The notes: generated by a model not told the origin, from the sequence alone. 64,000 bases of DNA from SZUA-36 sp963749115 (GCA_963749115.1 CAVVLP010000004.1:62001-126000); one strand, 5' to 3'. Counted from the first letter of the stretch, positions 39,178 to 48,218 are shown. Translations and numbers: made by a program.

Positions 39178-39827
39178 ACCAGGATGAATTGAAACGCCTC
39201 GTCGGCGCCGCCGCACTGGAACACGTCCGCCCAGACAGCATCATTGGTGTAGGTACAGGCAGCACCGTTAATTGCTTCATTGATTCATTGATCAACAGCC
39301 GCATCCGCATTGAGGCAGCGGTTTCCAGTTCTGAAGCCACCACGAAGCTTTTAGAGGCTGGCGGCATTCAAGTTCTGGATCTCAATCAAACCGGCGGTCT
39401 GGACGTGTACATAGATGGTGCTGACGAGTTCGATGCTCACCGGCGTCTGATCAAGGGTGGTGGTGGTGCATTGACACGTGAAAAAATTGTTGCCGCTGCC
39501 AGTAAGAAATTTGTTTGTATAGCCGATCAAAGCAAACAGGTTAAGGTACTGGGTACTTTTCCACTACCACTGGAAGTCATCCCGCTGGCCCGCAGCCTGG
39601 TGGCACGCAAGATGGTTGCCCTGGGTGGCCAGCCTGAATGGCGCGAGGGTTTTACCACTGACAATGGCAACTGGATACTTGATATTCATAATCTGGACCT
39701 GGTCGATCCGGTGGGTATGGAAAAAGCCATCAACAACCTGGCCGGTGTGGTGTCTTGCGGACTGTTTGCGTTGCGGCCAGCAGATCTCGTACTGATCGCC
39801 ACTGAAAAGGGTATCAGGCAGCTCTGA
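39174..39827 (+). CDS. rpiA: Ribose-5-phosphate isomerase A
   Basis: RpiA interconverts ribose-5-phosphate and ribulose-5-phosphate in the pentose phosphate pathway. The 217-residue product contains IIGVGTGSTVNCFIDSL (phosphate loop), DVYIDGADEFDAHRRLIKGG (catalytic Asp) and GGGALTREKIVAAASKKFVC. The start is MNQDELKRLV at 39174, overlapping the EVE stop; an upstream in-frame ATG at 39144 lies inside the EVE gene. Confidence 0.95.
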   Translation: MNQDELKRLVGAAALEHVRPDSIIGVGTGSTVNCFIDSLINSRIRIEAAVSSSEATTKLLEAGGIQVLDLNQTGGLDVYIDGADEFDAHRRLIKGGGGALTREKIVAAASKKFVCIADQSKQVKVLGTFPLPLEVIPLARSLVARKMVALGGQPEWREGFTTDNGNWILDIHNLDLVDPVGMEKAINNLAGVVSCGLFALRPADLVLIATEKGIRQL

Positions 39828-40007
39828 AAACGACCTGAAACTCTCGAAGGTTCAACCCTGTGTCAGGGTATTAATCTGCCTTGCTTTTCGATACGCCTGA
39901 ATACGACCCGGGCTCGCCTTATTAGTTACCAAATACCGTAAATTCCGGTAGAATTCACCAGTATCCATAGGCAATGATCCTGTTCAAAGATTTTAAGGAG
40001 GACTTAA

Positions 40008-40310
40008 ATGAAATCATTCTTTTTTGCGCTAACTACAGTGCTGATTTTTGCGTCAACATCTGCGATAGCGGGAGATGCCGCAGCAGGCAAAGCAAAATCC
40101 GCCATATGCGCCAGTTGCCATGGCCCAACCGGTATCAGTTCGAGTCCGCTGTGGCCAAACCTGGCAGGACAGAAAGAACAGTATCTCATCAAACAGATTA
40201 AGGCTTTTCGCGATGGAACCCGCCAGGACCCGATGATGGCTCCGATGGTTGCCGCGCTCAGCGATGCAGACATTGACAACCTGGCAGCTTATTACGCATC
40301 CCAAAAGTAA
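40008..40310 (+). CDS. Periplasmic class I cytochrome c (c553-like)
   Basis: A 100-residue protein with a signal peptide (SFFFALTTVLIFASTSAIAG) and one heme site CASCHGPTG; the axial Met is probably in DPMMAPMVAALSDAD. This layout matches small c553/c4-half electron carriers. AAGGAGG lies eight bases before the ATG, a near-perfect ribosome site. A terminator follows at 40328. Its electron partner cannot be told from context. Confidence 0.9.
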   Translation: MKSFFFALTTVLIFASTSAIAGDAAAGKAKSAICASCHGPTGISSSPLWPNLAGQKEQYLIKQIKAFRDGTRQDPMMAPMVAALSDADIDNLAAYYASQK

Positions 40311-40327
40311 TTTTTGATCTTCACAAG

Positions 40328-40356
40328 AAGCCGGGATCTAATTCCGGCTTTTTTTC
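40328..40356 (+). terminator. Intrinsic terminator after the cytochrome c gene
   Basis: AAGCCGG (40328-40334) pairs with CCGGCTT (40344-40350), followed by a T-run to 40355. Confidence 0.85.
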
Positions 40357-40390
40357 TGCATAAATTCCGTAAACCTTCCGCGTCATAGCT

Positions 40391-40418
40391 GTGACAGGAT
40401 TCAATTTATCGCTATAAT
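40391..40418 (+). promoter_or_regulatory. Promoter of the Rrf2 regulator gene
   Basis: GTGACA (40391-40396) and a perfect TATAAT (40413-40418) are spaced by 16 bases, followed 15 bases later by a run of seven G before the gene at 40467. Confidence 0.5.
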
Positions 40419-40466
40419 TTGTTCTACAAGTTTGGGGGGGCTCAATCTTGGAGTTAACAAAGCATC

Positions 40467-40910
40467 ATGCGTCTTACCCGATTCACAGACTACTCAATTC
40501 GCGTTCTCATTTATCTTGGTCAGAATAACCAAAGCAGGGTTACCATCAGCCAGATATCTGAAGCATACGACATCTCGAAAAATCATTTGATGAAAGTGGT
40601 TAGCAATCTCACCCGTTCAAAGCTTGTCATAGCCCAACGTGGACCCGGGGGCGGTATTCAATTGAATCTAGCGCCCGAAGAAATCAACCTCAAAGATGTG
40701 ATCCGCAATACGGAAAGACATCTTCACCAGACGGAAGATCTAGCCCCGGCCGACATACACGGAAGTACTGCAGATACACGCATCAAGGGCTACCTTCAGA
40801 GTGCCATGCAAGCCTATCTTGATGCATTGGGCCGTTTTACACTGGCAGATGTTCTCGAACCTCAGGCGAAAGAAATTCCGATAGCTGACTTGAGCGAAAA
40901 AGCCGCCTGA
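40467..40910 (+). CDS. Rrf2-family regulator, NsrR-like but without cysteines
   Basis: A 147-residue Rrf2 protein closest in pattern to NsrR: MRLTRFTDYSIRVLIYLGQN, a winged helix with ISKNHLMKVVSNL and RGPGGGIQLN, and the C-terminal FTLADVL. NsrR binds a [4Fe-4S] or [2Fe-2S] cluster through three cysteines in the loop after the wing. Here that loop (HLHQTEDLAPADIHGSTADT) has none, and the whole protein contains no cysteine. It therefore cannot bind the cluster the usual way. It may have lost redox sensing or sense something else. It is expressed from its own promoter, before an AI-2E-type permease gene. Confidence 0.85.
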   Translation: MRLTRFTDYSIRVLIYLGQNNQSRVTISQISEAYDISKNHLMKVVSNLTRSKLVIAQRGPGGGIQLNLAPEEINLKDVIRNTERHLHQTEDLAPADIHGSTADTRIKGYLQSAMQAYLDALGRFTLADVLEPQAKEIPIADLSEKAA

Positions 40911-40952
40911 CCCAAAGACACACCCTCGACCTGAAAAGCCGGGTCGGTGTAT

Positions 40953-40988
40953 GCTAGCTCCAGAAGATCTAAACCTTTTGGAGCTAGC
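40953..40988 (+). promoter_or_regulatory. 10-bp hairpin that covers the permease ribosome-binding site
   Basis: GCTAGCTCCA (40953-40962) and TGGAGCTAGC (40979-40988) form a perfect stem with a 16-base loop. The right arm includes GGAG, the only good Shine-Dalgarno candidate, four bases before the ATG at 40993. Folding would hide the ribosome site. Confidence 0.55.
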
Positions 40989-40992
40989 CGAT

Positions 40993-42084
40993 ATGAACTC
41001 ACCAGATCATTCTGACAACAGCACTGCACTGGCCATCGAAATTGCCATTCGACTCGGGCTTATTTTTCTGGTACTGGCCTGGTGCCTGCAAATACTCACG
41101 CCATTCATTTCACTGGTTGCGTGGGGAGCAATCATTGCGGTGGCGCTTTACAAGCCCTTCTTGAAGCTCGTTGAGAAACTGGGTGGCCGAAGAAAGCTGG
41201 CTGTTACCCTGATTGCAATCATCGGGATCGCCATCATCCTGGTTCCGGTTATTTCCCTCTCGTCTTCGATGGTGGATGGTGCGACCAAGCTTGGTACGCA
41301 GGTCTCCGACGGCTCAATTCATATACCTGCACCTCCGGAATATGTGCAGGACTGGCCGATCATCGGCGAAAAAACATATAAATTATGGACCGATGCTTCA
41401 CAAAATCTACGCTCGGTACTCGAGCAGTACCCTCATCAATTGGCCGGCGCTGGTAAGAAATTGCTGGGTGCCGCTGCAGGGATCGGTGGTGGTATATTGC
41501 AATTTGTTATCTCATTCCTGATCGCAGCAGTGTTGCTGATGAATGCTGAGGGTGCAGGCACGAGCCTGCGAAGATTGGCAAACCGCCTGACAGCGGACCA
41601 TGGCGATGAGTTGATAGACATGTCGACTTCCACAATTCGCAGCGTGGCAGTTGGCGTTATTGGTATCGCATTCATCCAGGCTTTGCTTGGAGGACTTGGT
41701 ATGATGTTCGCCGGTGTGCCGGCCGCCGGATTGTTAGCCATTGTTATCCTGGTTCTGGCCATTGCCCAACTGCCTCCCATACTGGTGCTCGGACCCGTGG
41801 CTTTTTATGTTTTTTCTGCCGAAAGCACCACTGTGGCGGTTGTTTTTCTTATCTGGAGCATCCTGGTCAGCTCAAGTGACATGGTACTGAAACCATTATT
41901 GCTGGGCCGCGGTGTGGATGTACCGATGCTGGTCATTCTGCTGGGTGCCATCGGCGGCATGATTACTTCCGGTATTGTCGGCTTGTTCGTCGGTGCCATC
42001 GTACTGGCCTTGGGTTACAAGTTATTCGGGGTCTGGCTTCAATCGGGACAACCGCTCGATAAGGAACCTGAACCAGAAGGATAA
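40993..42084 (+). CDS. AI-2E (PerM/TqsA) family transporter
   Basis: About 363 residues with the family layout: two N-terminal helices (IRLGLIFLVLAWCLQILTPF), a soluble middle region (about 85-140), and C-terminal helices including VILVLAIAQLPPILVLGPVA and VDVPMLVILLGAIGGMITSG. The motif PxLVILLGxxGG is a family hallmark. Members export diverse substrates; the name does not imply AI-2. The start at 40993 (MNSPDHSDNS) is preferred because the upstream extension lies within a hairpin. A strong terminator follows at 42152. Confidence 0.88.
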   Translation: MNSPDHSDNSTALAIEIAIRLGLIFLVLAWCLQILTPFISLVAWGAIIAVALYKPFLKLVEKLGGRRKLAVTLIAIIGIAIILVPVISLSSSMVDGATKLGTQVSDGSIHIPAPPEYVQDWPIIGEKTYKLWTDASQNLRSVLEQYPHQLAGAGKKLLGAAAGIGGGILQFVISFLIAAVLLMNAEGAGTSLRRLANRLTADHGDELIDMSTSTIRSVAVGVIGIAFIQALLGGLGMMFAGVPAAGLLAIVILVLAIAQLPPILVLGPVAFYVFSAESTTVAVVFLIWSILVSSSDMVLKPLLLGRGVDVPMLVILLGAIGGMITSGIVGLFVGAIVLALGYKLFGVWLQSGQPLDKEPEPEG

Positions 42085-42151
42085 TAGCGAAGATTGTGAT
42101 TTGAGTTTCCGCAATAGCAGGGTTTTGTTTCGAGATTTCCTGAAGAAAAAG

Positions 42152-42187
42152 AAAGGCAGAGAACAACACATGTTCTCTGCCTTTTTT
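42152..42187. terminator. Strong bidirectional terminator
   Basis: A perfect 14-bp stem (42152-42165 with 42171-42184), 5-base loop, T-run on the plus strand and a matching A-rich tract on the other side, between the convergent permease and sorting-substrate genes. Confidence 0.9.
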
Positions 42188-42279
42188 ATAGTCTAAATAA
42201 CGGAGCTTTCAGGTTCTGGTTTGGCAATATGACTAAACTGCAAACCCGGCCTGATCAGCCTCCTGATCTGGTATTGCTA

Positions 42280-42873
42280 TTACTGCTTGCGTGAAAAACG
42301 CAATGCGCCACCGAGAATCAGGAACAAGGATCCAAACAGTGCCAACCAGGGCAACGGGCCAGCCGTTGTCGGGAGTTCTGCTTCCATCTCTTCTTCGATC
42401 ATCTCTTCCACGATTGCTTCTTCAACCATCTCTTCAACAATCGCTTCTTCAACGATTTCCTCAACCATTGCAAGAGATACCCAGTATTCCTGGCCAACAT
42501 AAATATTCATGTCCTGACCTTCGTTGACATCTGCAAGTCTCACCGGCCTTTTATCGAGATATACCTGGAAATTTCTTGGAAGGTTCGATTTATGCCTTGC
42601 ACCGGTTGTGCCATCGTTATGTTTGAAGCGGATAAAGTTGCTGACGCCAGGAGACAGATCCGGTGGCACAACCTTTGTGGCCGTAAACTTGGCAAACATG
42701 CCACCATCGCGCTCAACCACATCCAGACATGCCTTATCAGCATATTGATAAGCCGCAAATGCTTCTGGCGTAAACTCAATATCATTACAGGTTAAATCAG
42801 CAGCGCTGACGTTTGCAGAAAGACCCAGGCCCAAAAGGGCAACAAGTCCGTACTTCAGGTTCATTTTCTTCAT
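42280..42873 (-). CDS. Secreted protein with LPTTA sorting signal, substrate of the adjacent sortase
   Basis: A 197-residue protein with four features in order: a signal peptide (cut near Ala24); a globular part with two cysteines (29 and 49) that may pair; a repetitive acidic region (about 137-165) built from VEEAIVEEM units; and a C-terminal sorting signal. The signal is LPTTA (167-171), then a hydrophobic helix (PLPWLALFGSLFLILGGAL) and a positive tail RFSRKQ. LPxTA is the motif cleaved by class D-type sortases. The ribosome site AGGAGGAAAC is excellent. It follows the sortase gene by 14 bases. No function is recognised for the globular part. Confidence 0.88.
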   Translation of the reverse strand: MKKMNLKYGLVALLGLGLSANVSAADLTCNDIEFTPEAFAAYQYADKACLDVVERDGGMFAKFTATKVVPPDLSPGVSNFIRFKHNDGTTGARHKSNLPRNFQVYLDKRPVRLADVNEGQDMNIYVGQEYWVSLAMVEEIVEEAIVEEMVEEAIVEEMIEEEMEAELPTTAGPLPWLALFGSLFLILGGALRFSRKQ

Positions 42874-42887
42874 AATAGTTTCCTCCT

Positions 42888-43571
42888 CTATGATTTATTG
42901 ACCTGATTGGAAAGTAATTCACCTTTTACTATGTAGCGTTTGGGTGCATGACCGACGAAATAAAAAGGATAACACGTTACAAGGGTAATGGTTCGGTCGT
43001 CGGTAGGTGCAAGCACACTTATATCCGTGGGATCTACAATGGTAATTGAAGAAACCACGAATTCTGTTTTGCCCTGCAGGGTGAGCATATCAATGCTGTC
43101 CCCGATCTCAATATCCTTCAATACTCTGAAAAATCCGTCCCGGTGGGCGGCAATACCAAGATTGCCCGGTGAGTCAATCTTCGCAGTGCCCTTGATACGC
43201 CCTGCTCCGCGGTTGAGATTGATCTCATCGGTACCGTTATAAACCGGTACTTTCAAATCAAGCCTGGAAATACTCAGGATACCCAGCGGTGCATCGTCAC
43301 GTTGTTTATTGCTCGCATGGTAATCATCAATTCGCTTACTCGACCAAAGCGTATAGTCAGGTTCAAGTGATTGTTCATTCTCACTACCTGCCATCGTTGT
43401 TACAGATACGGATTCGGTGCCCACTGCCTGCTCGAAATCGCTGATATCGGACTGGCTTTGATAATCGCCCCAACCACGAGCCAGAAAAAACATGGCGAGC
43501 ATTACCAGGCCCGTCAACAACAAACCTGACTCGAGGATGCGCAGTGGTCTTTTGCGGCTATTTTTGCTCAA
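42888..43571 (-). CDS. Sortase, paired with the LPTTA protein
   Basis: A 227-residue membrane-anchored transpeptidase with an N-terminal helix (about residues 14-33) and an extracytoplasmic catalytic domain. Catalytic residues are all visible: His143 in GIAAHRDGFF, Cys200 in TLVTCYPF and Arg212 in APKRYIVKGEL. TLxTC and the second strand pattern match class D/E-like sortases rather than class A. Sortases are typical of Gram-positives; in proteobacteria they occur as single genes with a dedicated substrate, which fits the next gene. The promoter region is flanked by a 12-bp inverted repeat. Confidence 0.92.
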   Translation of the reverse strand: MSKNSRKRPLRILESGLLLTGLVMLAMFFLARGWGDYQSQSDISDFEQAVGTESVSVTTMAGSENEQSLEPDYTLWSSKRIDDYHASNKQRDDAPLGILSISRLDLKVPVYNGTDEINLNRGAGRIKGTAKIDSPGNLGIAAHRDGFFRVLKDIEIGDSIDMLTLQGKTEFVVSSITIVDPTDISVLAPTDDRTITLVTCYPFYFVGHAPKRYIVKGELLSNQVNKS

Positions 43572-43585
43572 TGATCATTTACCTG

Positions 43586-43673
43586 AAGGTTAAAGTTAGG
43601 GGAACTTAAACTACGAATCAGCGCTTAATCTACCATTTTGTACAGTTTTACTGATTTTGGCAACTTTAACCTT
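43586..43673. promoter_or_regulatory. 12-bp inverted repeat flanking the sortase promoter region
   Basis: AAGGTTAAAGTT (43586-43597) and its exact reverse complement (43662-43673) lie 64 bases apart in the 111-base gap upstream of the sortase gene. The spacing is close to six helical turns, which would suit two bound regulators looping the promoter. It could also end the upstream thrC-like transcript. Confidence 0.4.
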
Positions 43674-43682
43674 GATACTTAA

Positions 43683-44973
43683 TCAGACATTTAACTTCTT
43701 CCGCGTGTAAAAAACATCCAACGGAGGCTGACATTCCCGGACAGCCTTGAGTGACGGCTCAATCAACCGCGGTTCGCCTGATGCAGCCCGTGCGTTTTTA
43801 ATATCCTTGAGTCCACTGCCTGAAACAATGCAAACAACCAGTTCATCGCGGCTGACCATTTGCTTTCGTACCATTTGCTTCAACCCGGCCCATGGTGCTG
43901 CGGCCGCCGGTTCCGCAAAGACCCCGGTGGCACGGGCCATTTCGGGAATGGCCGCGAGGATTTCCTGGTCCGCAACAGTGACTGCCGCACCGCCGGATTG
44001 AATGACCGCCTTTACCGCAGCCAAACCGTCACGTGGCCGGTCAACGGATATGGAATCTGCGATAGTGGCAGCATTTACCTGTCTTACCTGCAGGGCTAGA
44101 CCAGTTAATTTCCCGCCCGTCGCCGCTGCGAAGCTCCCGAACGGTCTCACTGATCGCCGCACTGGCCTCCGATTGGATACAATCTATCTTTGGCAGACTG
44201 TCGATCAAGCCAACCGCCTTCAAATCACACCAACCTTTCCAGATAGCGCTGAGGGTGTTGCCATCACCGGTGGACACCAGGACACGATCCGGCACCCGTC
44301 CACCCAGGTCCTGCCAAATCTCATAGGCACAGGTCTTTTTGCCTTCACGTGTAAACGCGTTGTAACCGGTGCTGCGGTTGAACCAGCCAAATTCAGAGGA
44401 TGCAGCCAGGCAAAGGTCGTAAGCATCATCGTAGTTACCACGTACTGCGAGCACACGGGCTCCAAACGCAAGCATCTGGGTAAGTTTTGCAACGGGCGCA
44501 CTGGCCGGTACAAACACCACTGACATGAGCCCTGTAGCGGCAGCCAGGCAGGCGAGTGAGGAACCGGCATTGCCGGTGCTGGCAACTGCAACAACACCCG
44601 CGCCCACATCCAGGGCCCGACCGATGGCTACGGCGCTGGCCCGGTCTTTGAGAGACGCGCTGGGGTTCAGGGTCTCGTCTTTGAGATACAAGTTGCTCAT
44701 CCCACCCATTTCGTCCAACGGCGGGACCGGGTAAAGCGGTGTTCCACCTACCCGCAGCGGAAAAGGCGGACGTGGCTGTTGCAACGGCAACAGCGCTGCA
44801 AACCGGAAAAGATCATTCGAACCTTTGCCGAAGTTTTCAGAAATTTCAGTCGCCGTCTTGTCATAGTCATAGCTGATATCAAGGTTGCCACCACAGACCG
44901 GACACAGGAAACCCTCAAAATCTGCAGTTAGCTTCTCTGCGCAGGCGAAACACTGGTAACCGTTCATGTTCAT
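43683..44973 (-). CDS. Threonine synthase-like PLP enzyme with N-terminal zinc ribbon, one frameshift
   Basis: A fold-type II PLP enzyme of about 429 residues. The N-terminus has CFACAEKL...CPVCGGNLD, a zinc-ribbon pair found in archaeal-type threonine synthases. The PLP lysine is in LNPSASLKDRASAVAIG and the phosphate loop in STGNAGSSLACLAA. One extra base near 44100 separates the last third, which continues ATGGKLTGLALQVRQVNAAT. It is last in a purine-type cluster with YgeW and carbamate kinase, 29 bases after the latter. It could therefore process an amino acid released by that pathway rather than make threonine. Confidence 0.75.
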
Positions 44974-45002
44974 TTCTCAAGGTCCTCATTTCTCAAGGTT
45001 CC

Positions 45003-45986
45003 TCATGGCACAATGTGGGTTCCGTATATACCGTGCAAGGCCTCTTCAAGATGATGAGGCTGGGTAATGATGACCCTTTCACCCCCTTGTTCCAAAAATG
45101 CAAGCGCGGCCTCGATCTTTGGCTGCATACTGCCGGGGGCAAAGTGACCTTCGCGCAGATAACGACGACATTCCGCGGCTGTCATCAGGTCAATATCCAC
45201 CTGCTGAGGCGTTCCGAAATTCAGTGCAACCTTATCCACACTTGTGGATTTGATCAGAACCGATGCACCGAGCTCGCTGGCCAGCACACAGGAAGCGGCA
45301 TCCTTGTCTATCACGGCATCACGGCCTGCCAGCGTACCATCGGCCTGGCGTACCACCGGAATTCCACCACCGCCCACAGCAACGACGAGCGTTCCGCAGT
45401 CAAGCAATGCGCGTATGGAGTTCAGTTCAACAATCTCGATGGGTGCCGGGGCAGGTACCAGGCGCCGCCATCCGCGGCCCGCATCCTCGCCGACAATCCA
45501 GCCATCCTCGCTGACGCGTTCTTTCGCATCAGCCTCTGTCATGAATGGTCCAATAGGTTTGTCGGGGTGTCCAAAGCCCGGATCGTCAGCAGCTACGACG
45601 ACCTGGGTCACCAGCGCGGCCACATCTTTAACTATGCCCTGGAGATGCAGTTCATTTTGCAGGGTCTGCGCTATCTGGTAACCGATCGCACCCTGTGTAT
45701 CTGCGACACAACTGGCCAGCGGAACCTGGTGCAGGACTTCACGGGCCAGGTCGGAACGCAGAAGTATAAAACCCACCTGCGGTCCATTGCCGTGTGTTAC
45801 CACGACGCGATAGCCCTCGCCTACGATCGGCACGATATGACGGGCTGTCTCACCCACGGCATTGTATTGGTCCAGCACGCTGCGGTGCTGGTCATCCTTG
45901 ATCAGCGAATTACCGCCAATGGCAATCACCACGAGGGGTGCTTTGTGAGGCTCGCTGGCGTTCGAGTTGTTGATCATACGAGCCAT
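45003..45986 (-). CDS. arcC: Carbamate kinase (YqeA/ArcC type)
   Basis: Converts carbamoyl phosphate and ADP to ATP, ammonia and CO2. The 327-residue protein opens with LVVIAIGGNSLIKDDQ and contains VVTHGNGPQVGFILLRSD, VAVGGGGIPVV and DKDAASCVLASELGA, all typical. In E. coli the equivalent gene in this cluster is yqeA. It begins five bases after the YgeW-like gene, so carbamoyl phosphate made by one would feed the other. Confidence 0.92.
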   Translation of the reverse strand: MARMINNSNASEPHKAPLVVIAIGGNSLIKDDQHRSVLDQYNAVGETARHIVPIVGEGYRVVVTHGNGPQVGFILLRSDLAREVLHQVPLASCVADTQGAIGYQIAQTLQNELHLQGIVKDVAALVTQVVVAADDPGFGHPDKPIGPFMTEADAKERVSEDGWIVGEDAGRGWRRLVPAPAPIEIVELNSIRALLDCGTLVVAVGGGGIPVVRQADGTLAGRDAVIDKDAASCVLASELGASVLIKSTSVDKVALNFGTPQQVDIDLMTAAECRRYLREGHFAPGSMQPKIEAALAFLEQGGERVIITQPHHLEEALHGIYGTHIVP

Positions 45987-45991
45987 CCCCC

Positions 45992-46993
45992 CTACATGGT
46001 CAAGGCCATCAGGGCCTTGGCCGTGTGCATACGGTTCTCCGCCTCCGGATAAACCCGTGACTGCGGGCCATCGATGACCGCGTCGGTCACTTCACTGCCG
46101 CGGTCCGCCGGCAGACAATGCATGTAAATCGCCTCCCGCTTCGCATGCGCCATCATCGCCTCGTCACATATCCAGTGACGATACTTTGCGGCCACATTCA
46201 TCGCCTCTTCAGGATTGTTGAACAGGTATTCCGCACCCCAACTCTTGGGATATACGATATCAGCGTCAGCAAAAGCTTCTTCCATGCTGTTGACTACTGT
46301 GAACCTGCCACCGGAGCGTGCTGTATTCTCACGGGCCAGGCGCATGGTCTCGGTCATCAGGGTGTATTCCGGTGGATGGGCCAGGCTTACATTCATACCG
46401 TAACGTGTCATCAACATGATCAGACCCTGGGGCACGGACATCGGTTTGACATAACTGGGCGCATAGGCCCAGGAAACAGCAATCTTGAGGTCGCGCAGGT
46501 CCTTGCCGAACTCCTCGCGTATGGTCATCAGATCTGCCAACGTCTGGCAAGGATGGTCCACATCGCATTGCATATTGATCACCGGCACGCTGGCCCATTC
46601 GGCCACCTCGCGCATGTAGGTCTGGCCTTCGCCCGGTACGGTATCGTGACGTATAGCAATACCATGACCGTAACTGGAAAGGATGATACCCATATCCTTG
46701 GGGCTTTCACCGTGTGCGATCTGCGATGTTTCGGAATCAATAAAGTGCCCGTGACCACCCAACTGGGTGATACCGGCTTCGAATGAATTACGGGTACGCG
46801 TGGACTTGTCGAAAAATATCAGGAAGATGGTTTTGTGCGGCAGGTGCAGTGTTTGTACACCGGTTTTGAAATCAGTTTTTAGCTGGTTGGCGGTTTCAAG
46901 AACAAGCTCGATCTCGTCATCCGCCCAGTCCTGGGTCATCAGCCAGTCGCGCCCCCTCATGCGGTCTGTCAGTGGCAGTGCTTCCTTGGTCAT
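45992..46993 (-). CDS. ygeW: Knotted carbamoyltransferase YgeW
   Basis: A transcarbamylase of 333 residues. Carbamoyl phosphate motif FFDKSTRTRNSFEAG and the second-domain motif MHCLPADRGSEVTDAVIDGP are clear. The sequence VSWAYAPSYVKPMSVPQGLI matches the YgeW family, whose natural substrate is not arginine-pathway ornithine. YgeW is one of the genes tied to anaerobic urate breakdown. AAGGAGA precedes the ATG, and YgeY ends one base upstream. Confidence 0.9.
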   Translation of the reverse strand: MTKEALPLTDRMRGRDWLMTQDWADDEIELVLETANQLKTDFKTGVQTLHLPHKTIFLIFFDKSTRTRNSFEAGITQLGGHGHFIDSETSQIAHGESPKDMGIILSSYGHGIAIRHDTVPGEGQTYMREVAEWASVPVINMQCDVDHPCQTLADLMTIREEFGKDLRDLKIAVSWAYAPSYVKPMSVPQGLIMLMTRYGMNVSLAHPPEYTLMTETMRLARENTARSGGRFTVVNSMEEAFADADIVYPKSWGAEYLFNNPEEAMNVAAKYRHWICDEAMMAHAKREAIYMHCLPADRGSEVTDAVIDGPQSRVYPEAENRMHTAKALMALTM

Positions 46994-46994
46994 T

Positions 46995-48204
46995 TCATTC
47001 TCCTTGTTGCCGGGCGAGGGTCTCTACCAGGGCGGTGTAGAAGGCAGTGCAGCGCACCAGGTGTTCAATTTCCACCTGTTCATTCGGCGCATGGGCGAAG
47101 TGCTCATGACCGGGTCCAAAACCGATGGATGGGATACCATGCATACCTGCTATTGCAACGCCATTGGTGCTGAACGTCCAGAAGCCCGTATCGGGTTCAT
47201 CTCCGAACGCTGCCCGGTAGGCGGTTTTTGCGGTCAATACGGCTGGATCATCTTCGTCGATATCCCAGGTCGGATAGTATTTCCGGGTCGGGTAGGTCAA
47301 GCCGGTGTGACTCGGCACCGCGTAATCCAGAACCGTAACCGTGGCGTTCGGTGGCCTGTACAGAAGGCAGAGCCAGAATTTCGGCTACCGAAGATTCCTC
47401 GGTTTCACCCACGGTCAAGCGACGATCAAGGTGGATGGTACAACCGTCAGCGACCGCGCACAGGCTCGGTGAGGTGGAGCGTATTTCACTGATGGTAACC
47501 GTCCCTTTGCCGAGTGGTTCCCGTGGTTCCAGCCGCTCGTTGAGCTTTTCAATATCTGCGATGATTTCCGCCATTTTATAGACTGCATTGATACCCCGCT
47601 CCGGCGCGGATCCGTGGCAGGAAACACCCGAGGTGTGGACTTCCATCTCCATGCGGCCACGCTGCCCGCGATAAATACGCAGACTGGTCGGCTCGGTTAT
47701 CACGACCAGGTCCGGACGTAAGCCACTCTCTTTGACAATATACTGCCAGCACAGACCATCGCAGTCTTCTTCCTGAACCGTGGCGGTCACGTAAAGCGTA
47801 ATATTGTCCGGTATACCGGCCTTTTTCAGCAGTGCCCCCGCATAAACAGCAGAGGCAATACCACCTTTTTGATCGCTGGCACCCCGACCGTAAAGAACGC
47901 CGTCTTCAATGTCGCCGGAGTGCGGATCACGATCCCACAGGGACAGATCACCGGTATCGACGGTATCCGCATGACCATCAAGCGCGATCACATAGGGGCC
48001 TGAACCGATCCTGCCGATCAGGTTCCCCATCGGGTCAACACTGACTTCGTCAAAACCGACCCGCAGCATTTCCGCGCGCATTCGTTCAATGACAGAGCCT
48101 TCCTTGGAACTCAGTGAAGGGATGCGAATGATGGCCTGCATAAAAGCCGCCAGATCAGGCTCCAGCGTTTTTGCATCGGTGTAATAGTGACTGTCGATCG
48201 GCAT
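46995..48204 (-). CDS. ygeY: YgeY family M20 metallohydrolase, one frameshift
   Basis: An M20 amidohydrolase of about 402 residues. Metal ligands are seen in VIALDGHADTVDTGD, GRGASDQKGG and VQEEDCDG. The lid domain contains VSCHGSAPERGINAVYKMAE. One extra base near 47342 splits TVTVLDYAVPSHTGLTYPTR from the rest, which carries TFSTNGVAIAGMHGIPSIGF and the final His in GPGHEHFAHAPNE. ATG 48204 is chosen over GTG 48219 because AGACAGGAAC immediately precedes it. YgeY belongs to the selenium-metabolism-linked hydrolase family. Confidence 0.9.
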
Positions 48205-48218
48205 GTTCCTGTCTCTCA

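Noticed and set aside
39828..40007. Possible tRNA or small RNA between rpiA and the cytochrome gene
   Set aside because: GGTTCAACCC resembles a T-arm, but no acceptor stem, D-arm or anticodon arm can be folded around it.
42390..42500. Short tandem DNA repeat as a CRISPR or VNTR
   Set aside because: The repetition is the coding sequence of VEEAIVEEM units in the sortase substrate and has no spacer structure.
45015..46052. 345-residue open frame on the plus strand opposite carbamate kinase
   Set aside because: It is the reverse complement of a well-conserved gene, has no family-like motifs, and no ribosome site; an antisense shadow.
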